64,000 nucleotides of DNA from Halichoerus grypus (Eukaryota; Chordata; Mammalia; Carnivora; Phocidae): assembly GCF_964656455.1 (NCBI RefSeq), contig NC_135715.1, forward strand, positions 81,694,414 to 81,758,413, read 5' to 3'. Below, piece after piece: positions 38,408 to 51,225 of this stretch. Each line of letters begins with the position of its first letter. Within the stretch, counting starts at the first letter, position 1. Below the pieces are notes generated by a model. The model did no database searches. It was not told the DNA's origin and saw nothing but the letters and a program-made list of their open reading frames with translations. A program made the position numbers and the translations under genes.

Positions 38408-38556
38408 CCAATCTCACTAGTGGCTATTTACCCCAAAATTACAAAACACTAATTCAAACGGACATATGCATCTCTATGTTTATTGCAACATTATTTACAA
38501 TAGCCAAATTATGGAAGCAGCCCATTTCAATCAATGAATGGATAAAGAAGAGGTGG

Positions 38557-38603
<47 letters not shown>

Positions 38604-38815
38604 ATTCAACCGTATTACTCATATGTGGAATTTAGGAAACAAATGAGCAAAGGGAAAAAAAAAGAGAGAAACTAATCAAGAAACAGACTCTTAACTACAG
38701 AGAACAAACTGCTGATTATCAGAGGGGAGGTAGTTAGGGATATGGGTGAAACAGGTGATGGGGATTAAGGAGTGCACTTATCATGATAAAACAAAAGGAT
38801 ATACATAAATTTTTT
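38408..38815 (+). mobile_element. Old L1 3' fragment with (CA)n
   Basis: Diverged L1 ORF2 end and 3' UTR. Recognisable steps are tagtggctatttaccccaaa, tatttacaatagccaaatta, gaatggataaagaagaggtg and gtgatggggattaaggagtg. A (CA)19 microsatellite at 38,561-38,598 sits where L1 elements usually carry a (TA)n run. Confidence 0.85.
38561..38598 (+). repeat. (CA)19 microsatellite
   Basis: Uninterrupted CA dinucleotide run inside the L1 fragment. Likely length-polymorphic. Confidence 0.95.
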
Positions 38816-38914
38816 TAAAAAGTTTACTACCACAATTATTCCTGCCATCTGTTATTCCTTCCCTCCCTCTTACCTTCTGTATGTGCTGTATACTAAAATG
38901 AAGACAAAGTCTTT

Positions 38915-39125
38915 AAATACAGTAAAAATTTTGAGCACCTACTCTGTGCTCATGTACGTGAGGCAACTCACATGTTATTTCATCTAATGGACACAACACT
39001 CCATAACAGAGATCATTAACCCAAGTTAACAGATGAGGACTTTAGGGTCCAGAGTGGTTAAATCACTTGCCCAAAGTCACAAAGCCAGCAGGGGTGAAAT
39101 GAGAGTCTAAGGTCTGATTTATTGG
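38915..39125 (+). mobile_element. MIR SINE relic, plus
   Basis: Diverged mammalian-wide interspersed repeat. The order gagcacctactctgtgctca, catctaatggacacaac, taacagatgaggac, gtggttaaatcacttgccc and aaagtcacaaagccagcag follows the MIR consensus. Confidence 0.8.
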
Positions 39126-39304
39126 CTTCAGCTTCCCATAACTGATCCCTAACTTTCTATATTGGCTATTCATTCAACACTCTCTAAAATATCACTACAA
39201 AGATTATTTTTATTAACTGATGTTCTAATTTTAAATCACTAAATTTTCTATTAATTATAGATGTATTTTAATATTATATAGAAGTATAATTCCTATACTT
39301 GAAA

Positions 39305-39450
39305 TAGCCCAGTGATGGGTATTAAGGAGGGCACATATTGCGTGGAGCTCTGCATGTTATACGAAAACAATGGATCGTGGATCACTACATCAAAAACTAA
39401 TGATGTATTGTATGGTGACTAACATAACAACAACAAAAAAAGGACAAAGT
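39305..39450 (+). mobile_element. L1 3' UTR tail fragment
   Basis: Short 5'-truncated L1 end. It has agtgatgggtattaagga, atcactacatcaaaaactaa and atgatgtattgtatgg, then an A-rich tail. It matches the last ~130 bp of the L1 at 31,590-32,459 with moderate divergence. Confidence 0.85.
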
Positions 39451-39994
39451 TAAAAAAACAACAAAAAAATACTATTTGTATGAAATTCAGACTTCTTTGT
39501 ATAATATACAAATAAAGATGTTTTATTCCATTTCCAAAGCCCTGAAAATTTCTACTCTTACAAAAAACATTTATGTAAGGTTTGCTCCTTATTATTCCTC
39601 TATCATCTTGAATGTGCCCCAGAACTTTTGTTTCTCCTTTCCACATTTGGAATATTTGATTAGCACATATTAACCTGTTTCCTAAAGTTCCCCATTCTAG
39701 CCTCCTACAACTGTGTCTAGTTTGACATAGAAAACTATTACAAGTTCATATAAATCTATTCTAAAGGCATATGTTGGTCTATAGTCCAGACAAAAATAAT
39801 AAATAACACTGACTTGCCATTATGTGCCTTTTATAAAACTCTATGCACTGTTTCTGGTAAAAAAAAAAAAAAAAAAAAGATAGATATGATATATATGTAT
39901 ATCATTACTGAAAAGAAAATAAAACACCTTGGCAAAGTACAAATATCATATAAAACAGTAACACAGTGTGCTAAATATCAAGATAAAAAACTTA

Positions 39995-40231
<237 letters not shown>

Positions 40232-40799
40232 TTAATATACAAATACATTTTGGAGAGTACCTTATCATTTGAAATAATGTTTTTCAAAATTTAAATAAAA
40301 TCTTATCCTTTATAAGAAAATGCTGACAGCCATTTCTTTAATAATGCAATAAATTCTTCTATTAAGTTTTCTATTTTAGTTCCAGCATAGTTAACATACA
40401 GTGTTATATTAGTTTCAGGTGCATAATACACTGACTCAACATTATTCAGTGTTTATCAAGATAAGTGTACTATTAATCTCCTTCACCTATTTCACCCATC
40501 CCCCACCCACCTACCCTCTGGTAACCATCAGTGTGTTCTCTGTAGTTAAGAGTCTATTTCTTCGTTTGTCTCTCTCTCTCATTTTTTTTCCTTTGCTCAT
40601 TTGTTTTGTTTCCTAAATTCCACATATGAGTAAAATAATACGGTATTTGTCCTTCTCTAGCTGGCTTATTTTGCTTAGCATTATACTCTTTAGCTCATCC
40701 ATGTTGTTGCAAATGGCAAGATTTTATTCTTTTTTGTGGCTCAATATTCCATTGTGTGTATATGTGTATGTGTGTGTGTGTATAAAACCTCTTCTTTAT

Positions 40800-43700
40800 C
40801 CTATTGATGGACACTTGGGCTGCTTCCATAATTTAGCTATTGTAAATAATGCTGCAATAAACAGAGGGTACACGTAGTGTCTCTGTGAATTAGTGTTTCT
40901 GTATTTTTTGGGTAAATACCCAGTACTGTGAGTACTAGGTTGTAGGGTAGTTCCATTTTCAACTTTCTGGGGAATCCCCATACTGTTTTCCAGCATGGCT
41001 GCATCAGTTTGCATTCCCACAAATAGTGCAAGAGGGTTCCTATTTCTCCACATCCTTGCCAACACCTGTTGTTTCCTGTGTTGTTGATTTTAGCCATTCT
41101 GCCAGGTGTGAGGTGATAGCTCATTGCAGTTTTGCTTTGCAGTTCCCTGATGATCACTGATGGTGAGTATCTTTTCATGTGTCAGTTGGACATCTGGATG
41201 TCTTCTTTGGAGAAATGTTCGTTCATCTTGTCTGCTCATTTTTAAATTGAATTAGTTGTTTTTCAGGCATCGAGTTATAGAAGTTCTTTATAATTCTGGA
41301 TACTAACCCTTTATCAGATATGTCATTTGCAAATATCTTTTCCCATCCCATAGGCCGTCTTTTAGTTTTGTTGATTATTACCTTTGCTGTGCAGAAGCTT
41401 TTTATTTGATGTAGTCCCAATAGTTTTATTTTTGCTTTTGCTTCCCTTGCCTCAGGAGACATATCTAGAAAAAAGTTGCTATGTCCGATATCAGAGAAGT
41501 TACTGCCTGTGCTCTCTTCTAGGATTTTTACGGTTTTATGTCTCACATTTAGGTCCTTAATCCATTTGGAATTTAGCTTTGTGTATGGTGTAAGCCAGTG
41601 GGCCAGTTTCATTCTTTTGCATGTTGCTGTCCACTTTTCTCAACACCATTTGTTGAAGAGGCTGTCTTTTTCCCACTGGATATTCTTTCCTGCTTTGTCG
41701 AAGATTAACTGACCATATAATTGTGAGTTTACCTCTGGTTTTCTATTCTGTTCCATTGATCTATGTGCCTATTTTTGTGCTAGTACCATGCTTGTTTTGA
41801 TTACTAAAGCTTTGTAGTATAAGTTGAAGTCTGGAATTGTGACATCTCCAACTTTGCTTTTCTTTTTCAAAATTGCTCTGGCTATTCGGGGTCTTTGTGG
41901 TTCCATACAAATTTTAGGATTCTTTGTTCCAGTTCTGTGAAAAATGTTGTTGGTATTTTGATAGGGATAACATTAAATCTGTAGATTGTATACATTTGTG
42001 TAGTATGGACACTTTTACAATATTTGTTCTTCCAATCCATGAGCACAGATTATCTTTCCACTTGTTTGTGTAGAAACAGCAACATCTTTTATCAATGTTT
42101 ATGAATACTGTTTATAAATATATAAACTATATATAATATATATATATAAAATATAAACTATAAAACATTGATAAAAGATAATTTATATATTTTTACACAA
42201 GTCTTTCACCTCCTTGGTTAAGTTTATTCCTAGATATTTTATTACCTTTGGTGCAATTGTAAATGGAATTGCTTTCTTAATTTCTCTTTCTGTTGCTTAT
42301 TAGTATATAAAAATACCATGAATTTCTATATGTTGATTTGGTATCATGCAATCTTACTGAATTCATTTATCAGTTCTAATAGCTTTTTGGTGGAGTCTTT
42401 AAGGTTTTCCATATATAGTATCATGTCATCTGCACATAGAAAAAGTTTTACTTCTTCCTTCCTCTTTTCTGATCACTGTGGCTAGGACTTCCAGTACTAC
42501 GTTAAATATGAGTGGTGAGAGTGGACATCCTTGTCTTGTTCCTGACCTTAGGGGAAATGCTCTCGGTTTTTCACCATTGAATATTATGTTAGCTGTGGGT
42601 TTTTCATTTATGGCTTTTATGATGTTGAGGTGTTCCCTCTAATCCCACTTTGCTGAGGGTTTTTATCATGAATGGATGTTTTATATTCTAAAATGCTTTT
42701 TCTGCATCCATTAAAATGATCATTTGGTTTTTATTCCTTCTTTTATTGATGTGATGAATCACATTGATTGACTTGTGAATACTGAACCACCCTTGCACCC
42801 CAGGAATAAATTCCACTTGATTCTGGTGAATGAATTTTTAATGTATTGTTGGGTTCAGTTTGCTAGTATTTTGTTGAAAATTTTTGCATCTATGTTCAGA
42901 AAGAGATATTGGCCTGTATTTCTCTTTTTTTGTAGTGTCTTTATCTAGCTTTGGTATCAGGGTAATGTTGGCTTCATAGAATAAATTAAGAAGTTTTCCT
43001 TTTCTATTTTTTGGAATAGTTTGAGAACAGGTGTTAACTCTTCTTTAAATGTTTGGTAGAATCCCCTTGTGAAACCATCTGGTCCTGGACTTTTGTTTGC
43101 TGGGACATAGGTTAACATTCTCCTACAATCTTTTTGATTTCTGTGCTTCGGTTGTTACTTCTCCCCTTTCATTTCTAATTTTATTTACTTGAGTCCTCTC
43201 TGTCTTTTTATGAATCTGGCTAAAGGCTTATGATTTTGTTGATTTTTCAAAGAACTGGCTCCTGGTTTCACTGATTTGTTCTATTGTTTTTTTAGTTTCT
43301 ACTTTATTTCTGCTCTAATCTTTATTATTTCCTACCTTCTACTGGCTTGTGGCTTTGTTTGTTGTTCTTTCTCTAGTTCCTTTAGATGTAAGGTTAGATT
43401 GGTTGTTTATTTAGGATTTTTCTTGCTTCTTGAGGTAGGCCTATATTGCTATAAACTTCCCTCTTAGAACAGCTTTTGCTATATCCCAGATTTTGGACTA
43501 TTGTGTTTGCATTTTCATTTCTCTCCATGTATTTTTTATTTCCTCTCTGATTTCTTGATTTACTCATTCATTGTTTAGTAGTATGTTATTTAACCTCCAT
43601 GTATTTATGTGCTTTTCATGTTTTTTCTTGTGCTTGATTTCTAGTTTCATACCATTGTGGTCAGAAAAGATGTATTTTTATAACTTCAAGTTTTCTGAAT

Positions 43701-44300
43701 TTGTTGAGACTTGTTTTGTGGCCTAATATGTGATCTATTCTGGAGAATGCTCCATGTACATTTGAAAAGAATGTGTATTCTGCTGTCTTAGGATGGAATG
43801 TTCTGACTATATCTGTTAGATCCATCTGGGCCAATATGTCATTCAAAACCACTGTTTCTTTGTTGATTTTGTTTGAATGATCTGTCTATTGATGTAAGTG
43901 AAGTGTTGAAGTACCCTACTATTATTGTATTACTATTGATCATTTTCTTTATGTTTGTTATTAACTGCTTTATGTATTTATTTGGGTGCTCCCAAGTTGG
44001 ATTCATAAATATTTACAATTTTTATATCTTCTTGTTGGATTGTATTGTTTATGATCATACAGTGTCCTTTGTCCCTTTTTACAGTCCTTGTGTGAAAGTC
44101 TATTTTGTCGATATAACTTGCTACTCAGGCTACCTTTTCACTTCCATTTGCATGATAGATGTTTCTCTATCCCTTCACTTTCAGTCTGCATATGTCCTTA
44201 GGTCTGAAATGAGTCTCTGGCAGGCAGCATGTAGATGGGTCTTGCTTTTTTATCCATTCTGTCATCATGTGCCATGATTGGAGCATTTAGTCCATGTACA
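40800..44300 (-). pseudogene. L1 ORF2 remnant (endonuclease and reverse transcriptase)
   Basis: This is the decayed ORF2 of the old L1. The endonuclease signature SRIDHILG is readable near 43,730-43,755. The reverse-transcriptase catalytic motif reads CADDMIL at about 42,420-42,445, a Cys replacing the usual Phe before ADD. The C-terminal segments WKTVWGFPRKLKMELPYN and KWIKDLNVRHKTVKILEE lie near 40,990 and 41,560. Frameshifts, stops and the inserted palindrome at 42,084-42,179 break it into pieces, so no functional enzyme is encoded. Confidence 0.88.
42084..42179. repeat. AT-rich inverted repeat inside L1
   Basis: Perfect 17-bp arms (atcttttatcaatgttt at 42,084-42,100 and its reverse complement at 42,163-42,179) flank 62 bp of almost pure AT. 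The right arm and the adjoining ataaact are reversed copies of L1 sequence that should occur only once here, so this is a local inverted duplication. Confidence 0.85.
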
Positions 44301-44478
44301 TTCAAAGTAATTATTGATATGTATGTATTTATTGCCATTTTGTTACTTGACTTATGGTTATTTTGATAGTTCCTCTCTGTTCCTTTCTTCTCTTGCTCTC
44401 TTCTTTCATGATTTGTTGGCTTTCTTTAGCAAAATATTTGGATTCCTTATTGTTTTTTTTTAATTTATTACTGTTTTT

Positions 44479-45050
44479 TTTTTATTTTTTATTGTTATGT
44501 TAATCCCCATACATTACATCATTAGTTTTAGATATAGTGTTCCATGATTCATTGTTTGTGCATAACACCCAGTGCTCCATGCAGAACGTGCCCTCCTCAA
44601 TACCCATCACCAGGCTAACCCATCCTCCCACCCCCCTCCCCTCTAGAACCCTCAGTTTGTTTTTCAGAGTCCATCGTCTCTCATGGTTCTTCTCCCCCTC
44701 CGATTTCTCCCCCTTCATTCTTCCCCTCCTGCTACATTCTTCTTCTTCTTTTTTTCTTTCTTAACATATATTGCATTATTTGTTTCAGAGGTACAGATCT
44801 GAGATTCAACAGTCTTGCACAATTCACAGCGCTTACCAGAGCACATACCCTCCCCAGTGTCCATCACCCAGTCACCCCATCCCTCCCACCCCACCCCCCA
44901 CTCCAGCAACCCTCAGTTTGTTTCCTGAGATTAAGAATTCCTCATATCAGTGAGGTCATATGATACATGTCTTTCTCTGTTTGACTTATTTCGCTCAGCA
45001 TAATACCCTCCAGTTCCATCCACGTCGTTGCAAATGGCAAGATCTCATTC
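44479..45050 (-). mobile_element. Young 5'-truncated L1 inserted in old L1
   Basis: A 572-bp minus-strand L1 3' end (tail at low coordinate) flanked by a perfect 17-bp target-site duplication (aatttattactgttttt) at 44,462-44,478 and 45,051-45,067. It is almost identical to the 3' part of the L1 at 31,590-32,459, in the opposite orientation, including the odd purine-rich block in the 3' UTR. Confidence 0.95.
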
Positions 45051-45583
45051 AATTTATTACTGTTTTTGACTTGTAGTTACCGTTAGGTTTATATATAACA
45101 TCTTCCGCATATAGCAGTCTATGTTCAGCTAATGGTTGCTTAATTTTACTCCTCTCCTCTCCACATTTCACATATTTGGTATCATATTTTACATCCTTTT
45201 ATTTTGTGCTTCTCTTGACTGATTTTTATAGATATACTTATTTTTTTGTTGTTTTTGTACTTCCTGTTTTTTCTTACTCTTACTTATGATTTTTGTTTTC
45301 CTCTTACAAAGCCCCCCTTAGCATTTCTTGTAGGGCTGGTTTAGTGGTCATGAATTCTTTTAACTTTTGTTTGTCTGGGAAATTCCTTCTAATCTGAATG
45401 ACAGCCTTGCTGGATAGAATATTCTTGGCTTCCAATTTTTCCCTTTGAGCACTTTCAATATATCATACCAGTCCCTTCTGGTCTGCAACGTTTCTGCTGA
45501 AAAATCAGCTGATAGCCTTATGGGGTTTCCTGTATATGTAACCATCTTTTTTTTTTTTTTTTTTACAATCTTTAAAATTCTTT

Positions 45584-45787
45584 CCTGGCGCACCTGGGTG
45601 GCTCGGTCGTTAAGTGTCAGCCTTTGGCTCAGGTCATGATCCCAGGATCCTGGGATTGAGCCCTGCATCGGGCTCCCTGCCTGGCGGGAAGCCTGCTTCT
45701 CCCTCTCCTACTCCCCCTGCTTGTGTTCCTGCTCTCGCTCTCTCTCTCTCTGTGTCGAATAAATAAAATCTTTAAATAAAATAAAAT
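45584..45787 (+). mobile_element. SINEC (CAN-SINE), plus, nested in L1
   Basis: The head gcacctgggtggctcggtcg, a CT-rich body and an aaataaaat-rich tail are all present. A 10-bp target-site duplication (aaaattcttt) lies at 45,574-45,583 and 45,788-45,797. An 18-base T run lies just left of it at 45,547-45,564. Confidence 0.93.
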
Positions 45788-46194
45788 AAAATTCTTTGTT
45801 TATCACTATTTTTTACCATTTTAATTACTATGTGTCTTGGTGTGTACCTCCTTAGGTTGAATCCTAACAGGGGGATTTCGGTGCCCCTGAATCAGGATCT
45901 CTGTTTCCCTCCCATGATGTGGGAAGTTTTCAGCTATTACTTCTTCAAATACATTTTCTGTCCCCCTTTCTCTCTTATGCTTGATGGAGTCACTGAATTT
46001 TCTAAGTCTATTCTCATTATGTAGTATTTATTTGTCTCTCACCTGTTCAGCTTGATTGCTTTCCATTACTCTATCCTCCAGGTCACTTACAGGCTCCTCT
46101 GCTTCCTGTAGCCTACTGTTTATTTATTCCGTCTATTGTATTTTTAATTTCATTTATCGAGTTCTTCACCTCTGATACGTTATTTTTTATCTCT

Positions 46195-46397
46195 CTCTTT
46201 TTTTTAAAGAGTTTATTTATTTATTTGTTTGACAGAGAGAGACACAGCAAGAGAGGGAACACAAGCAGGGGGAGTGGGAGAGGGAGAAGCAGGCTTCCTG
46301 CCAAGCAGGGAGCCCGATGCAGGGCTCGATCCCAGGACCCTGGGATCATGACCTGAGCTGAAGGCAGGCACTTAATGACTGAGCCATCCAGGCACCC
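46195..46397 (-). mobile_element. SINEC (CAN-SINE), minus, nested in L1
   Basis: Reverse-oriented full-length element ending in the tRNA-like head (gagccatccaggcaccc). Perfect 13-bp target-site duplication (attttttatctct) at 46,182-46,194 and 46,398-46,410. Confidence 0.94.
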
Positions 46398-47427
46398 ATT
46401 TTTTATCTCTTTGTCAAGAGTTTCACTGATGTCCTCCACCCTTTTCTGAAGTCCACTATCTTTATGAGCATTACTTTAAATTCTTTATCAAACATCTTAC
46501 TTTTTTCTGTTTCACTTAATCTCCTGCTGTGATTTTGTCCTGTTTTTTCATTTGGGACATATTCCTCTGTTTCCTCATTTTGTCTATCTGTGTCAGTTTC
46601 TCTTTGTTAGGAAAGTCAGCTACACCTTCTGCTCTTGAAAGTAATGGCTTCATGAAGAAGAGGTCCTGTACTGCTCTGCAGTATAGTGTCCCCTGTTCAC
46701 CAGAACCTGGCACTTCAGGGGAATCTCCTGTTTGTGTTGCTTGTGTTGTGTCTGAGTCGCTTTTTCTTTCAGTCCAGACATCTTCATTGACTCTGTATCT
46801 GTTGTGGGCTTTGCTTGCTTTCTGTGGTGTTAGTGAGACACAGGCTGCGAGCTCTGAGAAGACATCAGGTGAGCTAAGGGCTGAGGTCAGCATGCTTGGA
46901 GTGTGCCAGTCCTCAGGAGAACACATGGGCAAGGCACACTGCTAGCAGGTTAGGTAGCAAGTGTCTGCGCAGTACTGCCCACAGGTGGCCCTGTGTTTAT
47001 GCTGGGCAGCAGGGGAGGAAAATGGTGCCTGCCACCTCCTTTGTTCCCAGAGAAGTCCCCTAACACACTCAAAATCAGTATAAACATATCTTCCTCTTGT
47101 TTGTCCCAGGCACTATGCAAACTGTCATTTCTATGTTGCCTCTCTATGGGCTGCTGTATCTTTAAAGGCAGGATCCAGCTATCACTCACTCTCCCATCTT
47201 GCCCGGTGCTGAGTCAGCTGACTTTTTAAGCTCCAGACTCCAAATCCTGTGATTTATACAAACTCATGGAATTCAGCCCCTCTGGTTTTCAAAGCCAGAT
47301 GTTATGGTTTGGGATCCCTAGTGTGAGAGACTGTTTTCTTTCCCCTCTCTACACCCGTAGCTCCCTCCCTCCTGTGGGCAGCTCCCAACCACTGTTTCTA
47401 CCCTTGGTAACCTCTCAGATGCAGCTT

Positions 47428-47620
47428 TTTTTTTCTTTAAAGAGTTCATTTATTTATTTGAGAGAGAAAAAGAGAGAGGGAAAGCACAGAGGGAGAATGA
47501 GAGGGAGAAGCAAACTCCCCACTGAGCAGAGAGCCTGACATGGCACTTGATCCCAGGACCCTGAGATCATGACCTGAGCTGAAGGCAGACACTTAACTGA
47601 CTGAGCCACCCAGGCACCCC
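47428..47620 (-). mobile_element. SINEC (CAN-SINE), minus, nested in L1
   Basis: Moderately diverged reverse-oriented element. Perfect 14-bp target-site duplication (ctcagatgcagctt) at 47,414-47,427 and 47,621-47,634, close to the 5' end of the host L1. Confidence 0.94.
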
Positions 47621-47778
47621 CTCAGATGCAGCTTCTTTACATTTAGTTGTGGAGTTTGTTCTGCCCATCTTTGGATTGCCCTCTAGCGTATTTACATCGA
47701 TGTGAGTGATATCTAGTTGTCAACATGGGATGGGGTGAACTTAGGGTCCTGCTACTCCACCATCTTCCCAAGCTTCCC

Positions 47779-48855
47779 AACAATGCACGTATTTTAAAAT
47801 CAAATTAACCAAGTAAAATACAGCATAACACTTTTATGATGCACCTTTTTAACTTAAGTTACCACTTTTTAAAGATATTACACACCTTGAAGTTTTTCCA
47901 AACAAAAAAGCAGGTGAAATATTTACTTGGGTCTACTAGTTGATCAAAAAATTCTATTTTTTTGTCTAAATTCTACTAATAGTTACAATTGAATGAGGTT
48001 CTCATTTTTCAGTATAAAGTTATATCTCATGTCACTTTGAGTCATAAAATAGCTGCAATGCAATATTAGGTCATATAAAGATATTCAGGGAAATGGAGGA
48101 AACTAAAGACTGAGAATCATAAAATGGTCAAGATTCCATGCATTCTCACATAATTTCATTAGAAAACCTTAAACTCAATATTATTCTAATCTAGTTATTT
48201 CTCTTCTGAAAAACCTAATATCTGGGAGAAGACACTATTCTTATCTCATCAAAACTGGAGTATTTTTTTCCCAGACAATGCGAAAGAAAAGAAAGAAAAG
48301 AAAAGAAAAAAAGAGTTGCTACCATTAGATATCATTCAATCAGTATCCTTTACTAGTTTTCCATTTTTGCTGTTTGTACCTTCACTATGAGTCATTGCTC
48401 TTATAAAGAATAACTAAGCTTTCTTAAGAGAACTCTACCTGCTGAACTTTCAGAAAATACCATAAAATGCAGACAAAAACAAGGGATCAGTAATACTACA
48501 CTAAGGTTCTGGAACATGGGACCTATGACAAATAGAATAAGAAAATGTAAACACTCAGAAAAGAGAGGTGAAACAAGCTATTACTATCAACAACTGTATC
48601 CCATCTCATTCGGACAAACTTGGTAAAATATCTAGCTTATTAAATCATAAAGGGCATGTAATGAGATTGTCACAAGGTGGCAGCTGTGCAGTCTCAGTAG
48701 CTGTTATTCCAAAAGAATTTGGTTCTTAATCATGGGTGTGCATGGAGAGTTCAAGGTCTGTACTACTGTTCTTTATAAACAAGACAAAAACTATGTTAGA
48801 ACAGATAAAATCATCTCTCTCACACTGTTCATAACACTGTTTCTCTTTTGGCCAG
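47779..48855. other. Intronic DNA, no gene recognised
   Basis: AT-rich intron sequence with a short (GAAA)n tract at about 48,283-48,313. No exon or assignable repeat seen. Confidence 0.5.
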
Positions 48856-49098
48856 GACTGACCATCTCAGATTAGAGGTCACTTCCTTGGAGAAACTGTC
48901 CCCGCCCAAGCTGCAGTGAGTTAGCAATCCTTCCCTTGTGCTATCAAAGCCCAATGAGTCCCCAATAGCAGAAGCACCTTATTAGTAGTTTGCATCCCCC
49001 ATTAAACTGTGGGTCTGTGAGACTCTATACATCTTTTGCTATTACACCCCAGGGACTGGCACATAGTAAAAATTTAATTAATACATACTGAATGATCA
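48856..49098 (+). mobile_element. L2 LINE 3' relic, plus
   Basis: Follows the L2 3' end: aggtcacttccttggagaaa, ttaaactgtgggtctgtgag, ccccagggactggcacatag, then taaaaatttaattaatac. Diverged. Confidence 0.75.
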
Positions 49099-49104
49099 AA
49101 TATA

Positions 49105-49322
49105 GTAATAATGAGCATTTTCTGAACATTTACTATATGACAGGACAGTACAGAGGATTAAATCATTTAATCCTCATAGCAACACTACGAAGTAAGTAGG
49201 TGCCATCATTTCCGTGAGAGTTAGCATGAAAAAGCATTTGACCACATCCAAAAACAATTACTTGGACCCAAAAAACTGTCTGACTCTAAAGCCTGGGCTC
49301 TTAATCACTAAGCTGCCTATAC
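49105..49322 (+). mobile_element. MIR SINE relic, plus
   Basis: The order atgagcattttctgaacatt, taaatcatttaatcctcata, then gcctgggctcttaatcacta matches the MIR consensus with an unmatched middle part. Confidence 0.72.
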
Positions 49323-50129
49323 ACTTCTAAGTATTAAACTATGTTGATGCAGGTTTGGTATACCATAAGGCTCCTGAACTGGTTCCCAGCCTTTGACTCT
49401 ATCCTTGACTCTATCTGTTCTCATAACTTCTACTAACTTAGCAAGAATTAATAACCATTTTTTTCCAGAATATTTTCCTATAATACAGAGTAAATTCTAA
49501 GTGTAAATAGTTATCCAGCCCCTTATTTTGAGTGGATTTGACGAAGAGACACAAAAATATCGGATACATTTTGAGTTTCTGTAAGGATTCTGGGAGCCTA
49601 TGGAGAGACACGGGAAAAGGCAAAGTTTTCTCTTTAGGAAAACCAACTTTTGGTTTTGTTATAAACTTTTGACATAACATAGAATCTTCACATTCAATGC
49701 AACAACAACAAAAAGTTATTTTCTGAAATGTTTCATGATCTTTCAATGAAAAATATAATATGAAAAAATTACCGCTGTGTATTATGACTTAGTTACTGTT
49801 ACCACAGAGTTTCCACAACCAAAGATACTCTTATTCACACAGGGGACTCAATTTGTCCCCTCCCAAACTAGCTTCCTTGCACACCATCTGATTTTCTGTT
49901 AATAGCACCTTTTTTCATGTACTTAGGTTTTCAAAACTTGGCTCGTAGCAAGGATTGGAGGGAAAGAGGAAGAAGGAAAATATCAATCAGTAGGTCTTCA
50001 TTTCCTTCGACACCAGTCTCAACTTTGCCTCTTTCTCTTTAATCCTCCACTGTCGCCAAATCCCAGTCCTTATCACTTCATCTTTCTTCCTTCTGATTCT
50101 CTCTTTCACAATGTCTGTCCCAAATACTG
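49323..50129. other. Intronic DNA, no gene recognised
   Basis: AT-rich sequence, with a more pyrimidine-rich part after 49,980 that may already be weak L2. No splice-bounded exon seen. Confidence 0.45.
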
Positions 50130-50480
50130 TGGCCAGACTAATCTTTCTGAAACAATGTCAACTACCCTGCTCAAAACCCTTTAGTGGCTCTCTACTGCCC
50201 ATCTTATCAAATTCAAATTTGTCTTCTTTTTTTTCTGTTTAGGTCTTCCAAAATCTGGCCCTGCTCTGACCATCATTTAAAAAATCAAAAAACCCCACAA
50301 AACCTTATGATCCCTAAAATAAGCTTTTCATACCAATTAAGTTGATTTTCCCACTCTTACCTCATATTTCATGTTTATAATTTTCATACTTTTGCTAACA
50401 TTATTCACTTCTACCCAGAAGGTTCCTCCTCTTCCCTTCTAGTTCTCTAAAGCTATCCTTCAAGTGCAGTTTAAGGCTTA
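50130..50480 (+). mobile_element. L2 LINE relic, plus
   Basis: Resembles the 3' part of L2 before its tail: actaccctgctcaaaaccct, ttagtggctctctactgccc, ccaaaatctggccctgctct, cccagaaggttcctcctctt. Diverged, with an A-rich interruption near 50,280. Confidence 0.6.
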
Positions 50481-50493
50481 TCCCCATAAGAAT

Positions 50494-50610
50494 AATAATA
50501 ACAGTAATAGCCAACATTTCTTGAGCACTATGTGCCATGCACAGTTCTAAACACTTTTCATGCATTAACTCATTTGATCCTCAAAATAACCTAAAAAAGA
50601 CAGTCATATG
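50494..50610 (+). mobile_element. MIR SINE 5' part, plus
   Basis: The sequence gccaacatttcttgagcact, atgtgccatgcacagttcta, then gcattaactcatttgatcct is a clear MIR match. The second half is missing. Confidence 0.85.
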
Positions 50611-50780
50611 AAATCTTCTAGCATACCGAAGGCTACCCTAATTTTTCCCTCCTATATTTATAATAAATACTCCACACCTAATCTTCACTAAGCATCTACT
50701 ATATGTACTTAGGAGAATAAAAGAGGCAACATTTATAATACAAACTGGAAGAGCATTAGGTTTCAAGTAAGTATATGCAG

Positions 50781-50925
50781 TCACTGTGTGACATTAAATT
50801 AGTTAAGTATTCTAAGCCTCACGTCACATGGGCATAAAAATACCCATCTCACAGAACTGCTGTGAAAATTTTCTAATCTATGTGAAAATGCTTGGTGAAC
50901 TGTAAAATACAATGGAAGTGCTGCC
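50781..50925 (-). mobile_element. MIR SINE relic, minus
   Basis: Reverse MIR: cactgtgtgacattaaatta, ttctaagcctcacgtcacat, cccatctcacagaactgctg, then aaatgcttggtgaactg. Confidence 0.72.
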
Positions 50926-51225
50926 AACCAACTTTTCTACACTATCTACTACTATCGGCCAATAACTATGGCAAGAGATGGCATACAGGGTGAAAAGCAG
51001 ATTCTAGTGACTCTAGTAAGCTTATGATTCAAAATGTGTCTGACATGAGCCCTGTCCTAATGAAGCCCATAATGTGGTACCACACAATTCAGTATTTAAT
51101 TTTGCAGTAATTATTCACATGTAGCTTTGTTTTTCCAATGCTCCTTGAAGAGAGAGTTCTTCTAATTCTTTCCTAACACCCAGTGATATGAGGCACACAA
51201 TAGGTCCCAAAAGCAGTTGTTGATT

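Larger units (their letters stand above)
40365..47778 (-). mobile_element. Near full-length old L1, minus, with nested insertions
   Basis: The 3' UTR is at the low-coordinate end (gttaacatacagtgttat, ttagtttcaggtgcataata). ORF2 remnants follow to about 44,300, then a 5' region to about 47,778 ending tgctactccaccatcttccc. After subtracting the L1 fragment and three SINEs inserted into it, the element is about 6.2 kb, close to full L1 length. Many stops and indels mark it as old and inactive. It fills most of the TMEM135 intron between 40,142 and 51,646. Confidence 0.9.

Noticed and set aside
44500..44953. Open frames in the young L1 3' UTR, also seen at 31,951-32,404
   Set aside because: They are identical because the two L1 fragments are near-identical. 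L1 3' UTRs are non-coding and the purine-rich block gives chance open frames.
46516..46945. Overlapping 138-codon frames on both strands
   Set aside because: Both lie in the 5' region of the old minus-strand L1. No match to a cellular gene, and the sense frame is decayed L1.
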